From Adiantum capillus-veneris (taxonomy: Eukaryota; Streptophyta; Polypodiopsida; Polypodiales; Pteridaceae): 64,000 nucleotides of DNA. Each line of letters starts with the position of its first letter. Position 1 is the stretch's first letter. The position numbers and the translations under genes were made by a program. The stretch lies in contig CM043963.1 in the NCBI GenBank assembly GCA_014529385.2, positions 92,826,912 through 92,890,911 of the forward strand, read 5' to 3'. Below the pieces are notes generated by a model. The model made no database searches, was not told where the DNA came from, and worked only from the letters and a program-made list of their open reading frames with translations. This document shows, piece after piece, positions 60,733 to 64,000 of this stretch.

Positions 60733-61448
60733 CAAGCAGTGAGCAATGGGGACTTAATTTTTTTATGTTTTTGCATAGTCTTGTTCCCTGAGTCCATATA
60801 AGTCTATCCCTCAAGTTTTGTGAAGTTTGGACTTATTTTGACCTCAAACTCAAGCACTTCACAAATTTCACTTTTCTCTGACAATTCACAACTCCATTGC
60901 ACTTGAAGTGATGCAAATTTGATGACACTACATCTGAAACTTGTGCACATCAGTCATACCTCATGACACGATCAGTTTACCCTTGGCTAATGGTTATATC
61001 TCATCTTGGCCTCTTTTAGGTTCACTTAATGTTTCCTTATGACCATCATCTGTTTCTTTTTTTCTTTTGTTGGTTTTGGTCACAGTTTTTATGTTTTCTC
61101 GAGTGTTGGATCATAAATTTCAATGTCGACTCTTTTCACCCCTTTCAAGGGTATATGGGGTGGGTTTTGCTTTCAAGGCAAGCAAACAGCCTTATTGTTC
61201 CTTCTTTTTGTTTGTTTTTGCGGTTTTACAGTGTTTTTCTACTCTATTTCTTCACAAGTATCACAAGCACTCAAAACCAAAAACCATAACTCCTCTTTAT
61301 CCTATTTAACTAAATCTAACTAGTCGCAGACCCTCGGCAAGACACAAGCTTCCTGGATCTTGTTCTAAAAGTTTAAGCTCTCTCTAGTCAAAACTAAAGT
61401 AAGCTAACCATCACACGAATGACGTAGATCTCCCTACTTAAGGTCTTC

Positions 61449-61468
61449 GGTCCCCGGCAGCGACCCCA
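61449..61468 (-). other. Primer binding site of element C (tRNA-Asp-like)
   Basis: The minus strand reads TGGGGTCGCTGCCGGGGACC one base inside the LTR. It is close to the plant tRNA-Asp 3' end used by Athila/Tat elements (TGGCGCCGTTGCCGGGGA). Confidence 0.75.
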
Positions 61469-62090
61469 ATGTTTTTTAGGGCAAAACTACTCCCCTGTTC
61501 ATACTCACGAGCACAACACAGACAACATACTTATCATCCGATGACGCGACTAACCCGTAGGTGCACGTAGGCAATCTCATTAGCTTGTGAGGCTGAGACC
61601 AATCTACACATACGCACTTTTATGATGCATCAATCACTAACCCTGGTAGATTGTAACCCACTCTATCCCTTAACGCTCACAACACAGTTCACACGTCCAA
61701 TGAGCTCGGAATCGCATCAAACTTACTAGGCACCATCCTCTCACTAGGACATATTTACCTATAAGTCTAATCTCACCAGATTTGAACCCTAGCTATCTCG
61801 AATGCTGTCGCGATAGACCAACAGGTCATAATCCAAAAGTGGGCGAAACTTAAGTTTATCAGTATCTATGTGTAGCTAATCTCTTTCTCATTCCATGAAG
61901 CAATTGATTATTGAAAACAGACACCGTTTGTGCTACTTACAAGCAAAACAAGCTCGAGGCAGAATCGATCGCGATCAACTCGAAACGGCGAATGCGTGGC
62001 GTGGGCGCGTAGCTCTCGGAGAGACTACTGCGATGGTGTGGTCGCGTCGTGAATCCCGTGAGGGAGAAGCGCGTAGCGAAGAGGATAAGA

Positions 62091-62092
<2 letters not shown>

Positions 62093-62187
<95 letters not shown>
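62093..62187. repeat. (CT)n microsatellite in C 5' LTR
   Basis: 95 bp of pure CT, starting 276 bp from the LTR start on the sense strand. Confidence 0.97.
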
Positions 62188-62189
<2 letters not shown>

Positions 62190-62244
62190 ACTCCTACGAC
62201 ACAGGATTAATTCAAATGTTATTCAAAAAATGGTTCTAAGGGGA

Positions 62245-62252
62245 CTTTTATA
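62245..62252 (-). promoter_or_regulatory. TATA box of element C 5' LTR
   Basis: The minus strand reads TATAAAAG, 211 bp from the LTR start. This is the LTR that would have driven element C. Confidence 0.65.
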
Positions 62253-62463
62253 CTTTAGTCACCTTAGCTCAAAAATGTACATGGGGTTCTCTTGCTCATG
62301 ATTACAAAGTCGGAATAAATCTAAGTCTTGACTAACTGACTAATATTTACATAATCCAGACGAATGGATCAAAATGATAAGACGTCTTTGACATAAAAAA
62401 ATGGAATTTGATATGCTTTACAAGATGGGCTCATTACAACAGTTGGACCAATGGGCTCCAACA

Positions 62464-62728
62464 AAGGTAAACCGCCAACTTGCTATAGAATTAGTATGCT
62501 TGAAGGAAATGCCAATTTACACCGGATACTAGGGTAAAAACCATAGCCAACATAGTGGTCAAAACACCATGCAATAAAAAAACCAGTTTTTTTAATCAGC
62601 GACAGCAGATAGTGAACCATTAGAGATTAACGCGTCAAGGAGAATACCCAATGATGGGATTAAAACCTTGCAAGAGAAATAACCCAAAGTTTCCTACCAC
62701 ACTTGTGTAAAAAACCCTTTCACAGTGA
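62464..62728. other. Unassigned segment right of element C
   Basis: No gene seen; probably part of the repeat into which C inserted. Confidence 0.4.
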
Positions 62729-63199
62729 CATGCTTTCAGAGTGGCATATGGGACAGCTTATAAGGTCACCATTGGACTAACACCATTTAGAATGGTGTAT
62801 GGCACTAAAGTTGTCGTGCCTATGGAATTTGTAATTCCCAATCTTAGGATGGCATTAGAGTATGGATTGGATTTTAATCACAATCTTAAACAAAGATTGG
62901 AGGAGTTAACACAATTGGATGAGTTAAGACAGAGGGCTATGCTGGAACAAGAAATTATTCAGCAAAGAAGAAAACACTGGCATGATAGAAGAATCAAAGT
63001 TAGGGAATTCCAGAAAGGAGATTTGGTTCTGCTCTATCAATCTAAACTGGGTCCTAAGAAACCAAACTTAAAGATAGCTTGGGCTGGTCCATATGAAGTC
63101 GATTGGGTGTTTTCCAATGGCACAGTAAGGCTGAAAGATTTATCTGGATTACTGCTGCCAAGTGTTTATAATGGGGCAAAGTCAAGCTATATTATTTGA
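62729..63199 (+). pseudogene. Integrase C-terminal fragment of another Ty3-type element
   Basis: Plus-strand frame of about 157 codons. AFRVAYGTAYKVTIGLTPFRMVYG matches the end of the integrase core (compare ALWAYRVAYKTTLNAAPFNMVYG in element C). LEELTQLDELRQRAM and FQKGDLVLLYQSKLG follow, then a GPY-type motif (IAWAGPYEVDWVF). The catalytic residues are upstream of the fragment and absent. A stop precedes it at 62726. A stretch to about 63352 may be its tail. Confidence 0.75.
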
Positions 63200-63583
63200 A
63201 TGACAAAGAGACTTCCAAGGATAATGATACTGGTATTCTGGGAACTAAAGGCCAGGAAAATTCAGAATCAGTTATTAAAAGCCTTTTCCATGTACAACTA
63301 GTACCAGAGCCAGTCAAAGGGTCAGAAAAGTCTCAGCACGACAAAACCATGTAAGTAGCAGAATTAGTGAAGTGTCAGAGCCAGTATCAATTTTTATGGA
63401 GAAAAGGGCCGGTGGGACTATCTATGATAATCATTTCAAGGAACATGGAGAGTATTAGCCAATGCATGTATGCTACGTCATTGGCGGTGCACAGAACTCT
63501 AGGAACGGTAAATAGTGGAGCTTTTATGATGCGAAGTAAGGCGAGTAGGCATTTTTTCTCATAAGTCTTCTACGCAACGTTAC
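63200..63583 (+). other. Tail of the integrase fragment and unassigned sequence
   Basis: The plus strand stays partly open (63367-63564) but shows no known motif. No clear purine tract precedes F3. Confidence 0.35.
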
Positions 63584-64000
63584 TGTAAGTTGGGCCTGCA
63601 AACCTTAAACCGGCAAGGTCGAAGACCATAATAGCCGTGAGCAGGAGACCAAAAAAATAGTCTAAGAAGGACCACCTAGCAACTGTCCACCAGTCAAGGG
63701 ATTATAGACTGTGGGTCCATCCTAGCGCTATGTTTCAATCATAGTTTCCAAAGCCAGCATCTCGGTTTTTTCCAAAAGGAAAAAAAACCTTATGTATAGA
63801 ATGTGTGTGTAGCTGTTTTACCATAAATAATATGACATAATTGAACTTTTTACATTCAAAAGACAGCTGGCTTTAGAAGAAATGAAATGATAAGTACAAA
63901 AACAACTGAGTCTTAGAATTATTTTTGTACAGTGTTTGTAAGAATGAAGCCTCATTCCAGTTAAACAAAGTAGTAGAAGAACTTCCCAAGTAGTAAGATA
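63584..64000. repeat. Family F LTR-like repeat, copy 3 (runs off the window)
   Basis: Begins TGTAAGTTGGGCCTGC and matches F1 from its start, then F2 from GTAGCTGTTTTACC onward. It is cut by the window end. Confidence 0.6.

Larger units (their letters stand above)
59837..61448 (-). other. Element C 5' leader with three copies of the palindrome
   Basis: 1.6 kb between PBS and gag with no convincing gene. Palindromes are at 60120, 60419 and 60717. The phrase CTATCCCTCAAGTTTTGTGA occurs at about 60209 and 60806, two repeat periods apart, so the leader is built of degenerate ~299-bp units. Confidence 0.65.
42863..62463 (-). mobile_element. Element C: 19.6-kb Ty3-type element with duplicated integrase zinc module, second retropepsin and ORFX
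   Basis: LTRs at 42863-43847 and 61470-62463 (about 2% apart), TG...CA ends, a tRNA-Asp-like PBS next to the right LTR and a purine tract next to the left LTR fix the minus orientation. Domain order is gag, knuckles, PR, RT, RH, IN, PR2 ORF, internal purine tract, palindrome block, ORFX. Gag to RT lies in one frame apart from two compensating duplications. It is broken by a deletion in RT and by TAG/TGA stops. PBS type and extra 3' ORFs recall the Athila/Tat branch, but the full combination is not one I recognise. Confidence 0.92.
61470..62463 (-). repeat. Element C 5' LTR
   Basis: 994 bp, partner of 42863-43847. It carries the same half-palindrome (61807-61818), GATCGCGATC (61967-61976), CT run and TATA box. 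Confidence 0.93.

Noticed and set aside
42858-62468. 5-bp target-site duplication of element C
   Set aside because: CGGGT and AAGGT agree at only 3 of 5 bases; not convincing.

Overview
The window is repeat-dense intergenic DNA from what looks like a large-genome land plant. The evidence is several Ty3-type LTR retrotransposons with Athila/Tat-like tRNA-Asp primer sites, a short run of plant-type telomere repeat (CCCTAAA), AT-rich composition and very long CT/GT microsatellites. The species cannot be told from the sequence; a fern or other seedless plant is only a guess. I see no host protein gene, tRNA, rRNA or CRISPR array. Almost every long open frame belongs to a mobile element.

Layout. 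(1) 1-26664: an old element E, seen as a repeat at 1-264 and 26395-26664. It holds decayed minus-strand ORFs and an LTR-like fragment F1 (2997-3737). It was later split by element B (4408-25949, minus strand, near-TSD AACAT/AACGT). B carries gag, a retropepsin and a long 3' ORF region, but no reverse transcriptase or integrase. B is itself split inside gag by element A (14165-24193, plus strand, ~2 kb LTRs about 1% apart). A encodes gag-protease, then RT-RNase H-integrase in the -1 frame, with a GGGTTTT slippery heptamer placed correctly. (2) 26665-30247: microsatellites, a CACTA-like end and unassigned AT-rich DNA. (3) About 30000-36754: element D, a 5'-truncated minus-strand relative of C that also lacks RT and integrase. 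(4) 36755-42862: unassigned AT-rich DNA, a 241-bp CT tract, a degenerate tandem array with GT expansions, and fragment F2. (5) 42863-62463: element C, 19.6 kb, minus strand, ~1-kb LTRs about 2% apart. (6) 62464-64000: an integrase fragment and fragment F3, which runs off the window.

Element C is the most interesting object. In minus-strand order it has: LTR, tRNA-Asp-like PBS, a leader with three copies of a perfect palindrome (GTCTATCGCGATAGAC) about 299 bp apart, gag, two zinc knuckles, protease, RT, RNase H, integrase with two consecutive HHCC zinc-binding modules, an ORF with a second retropepsin-like domain, an internal 17-nt copy of the 3' polypurine tract, a second block with four copies of the same palindrome, a ~1,140-codon coiled-coil ORF (ORFX), the terminal polypurine tract, and LTR. 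All 14 in-frame stops I located in its gag-pol and ORFX frames are TAG or TGA.

B, C and D share protein similarity (gag, retropepsin, linker regions). They also share a TATA box at a near-fixed distance from the LTR start (about 160 or 210 bp). B and C both have a GA/CT microsatellite just downstream of that TATA box. B and D look like non-autonomous members of the lineage; C looks like a once-autonomous member that gained a second, promoter-distal module.
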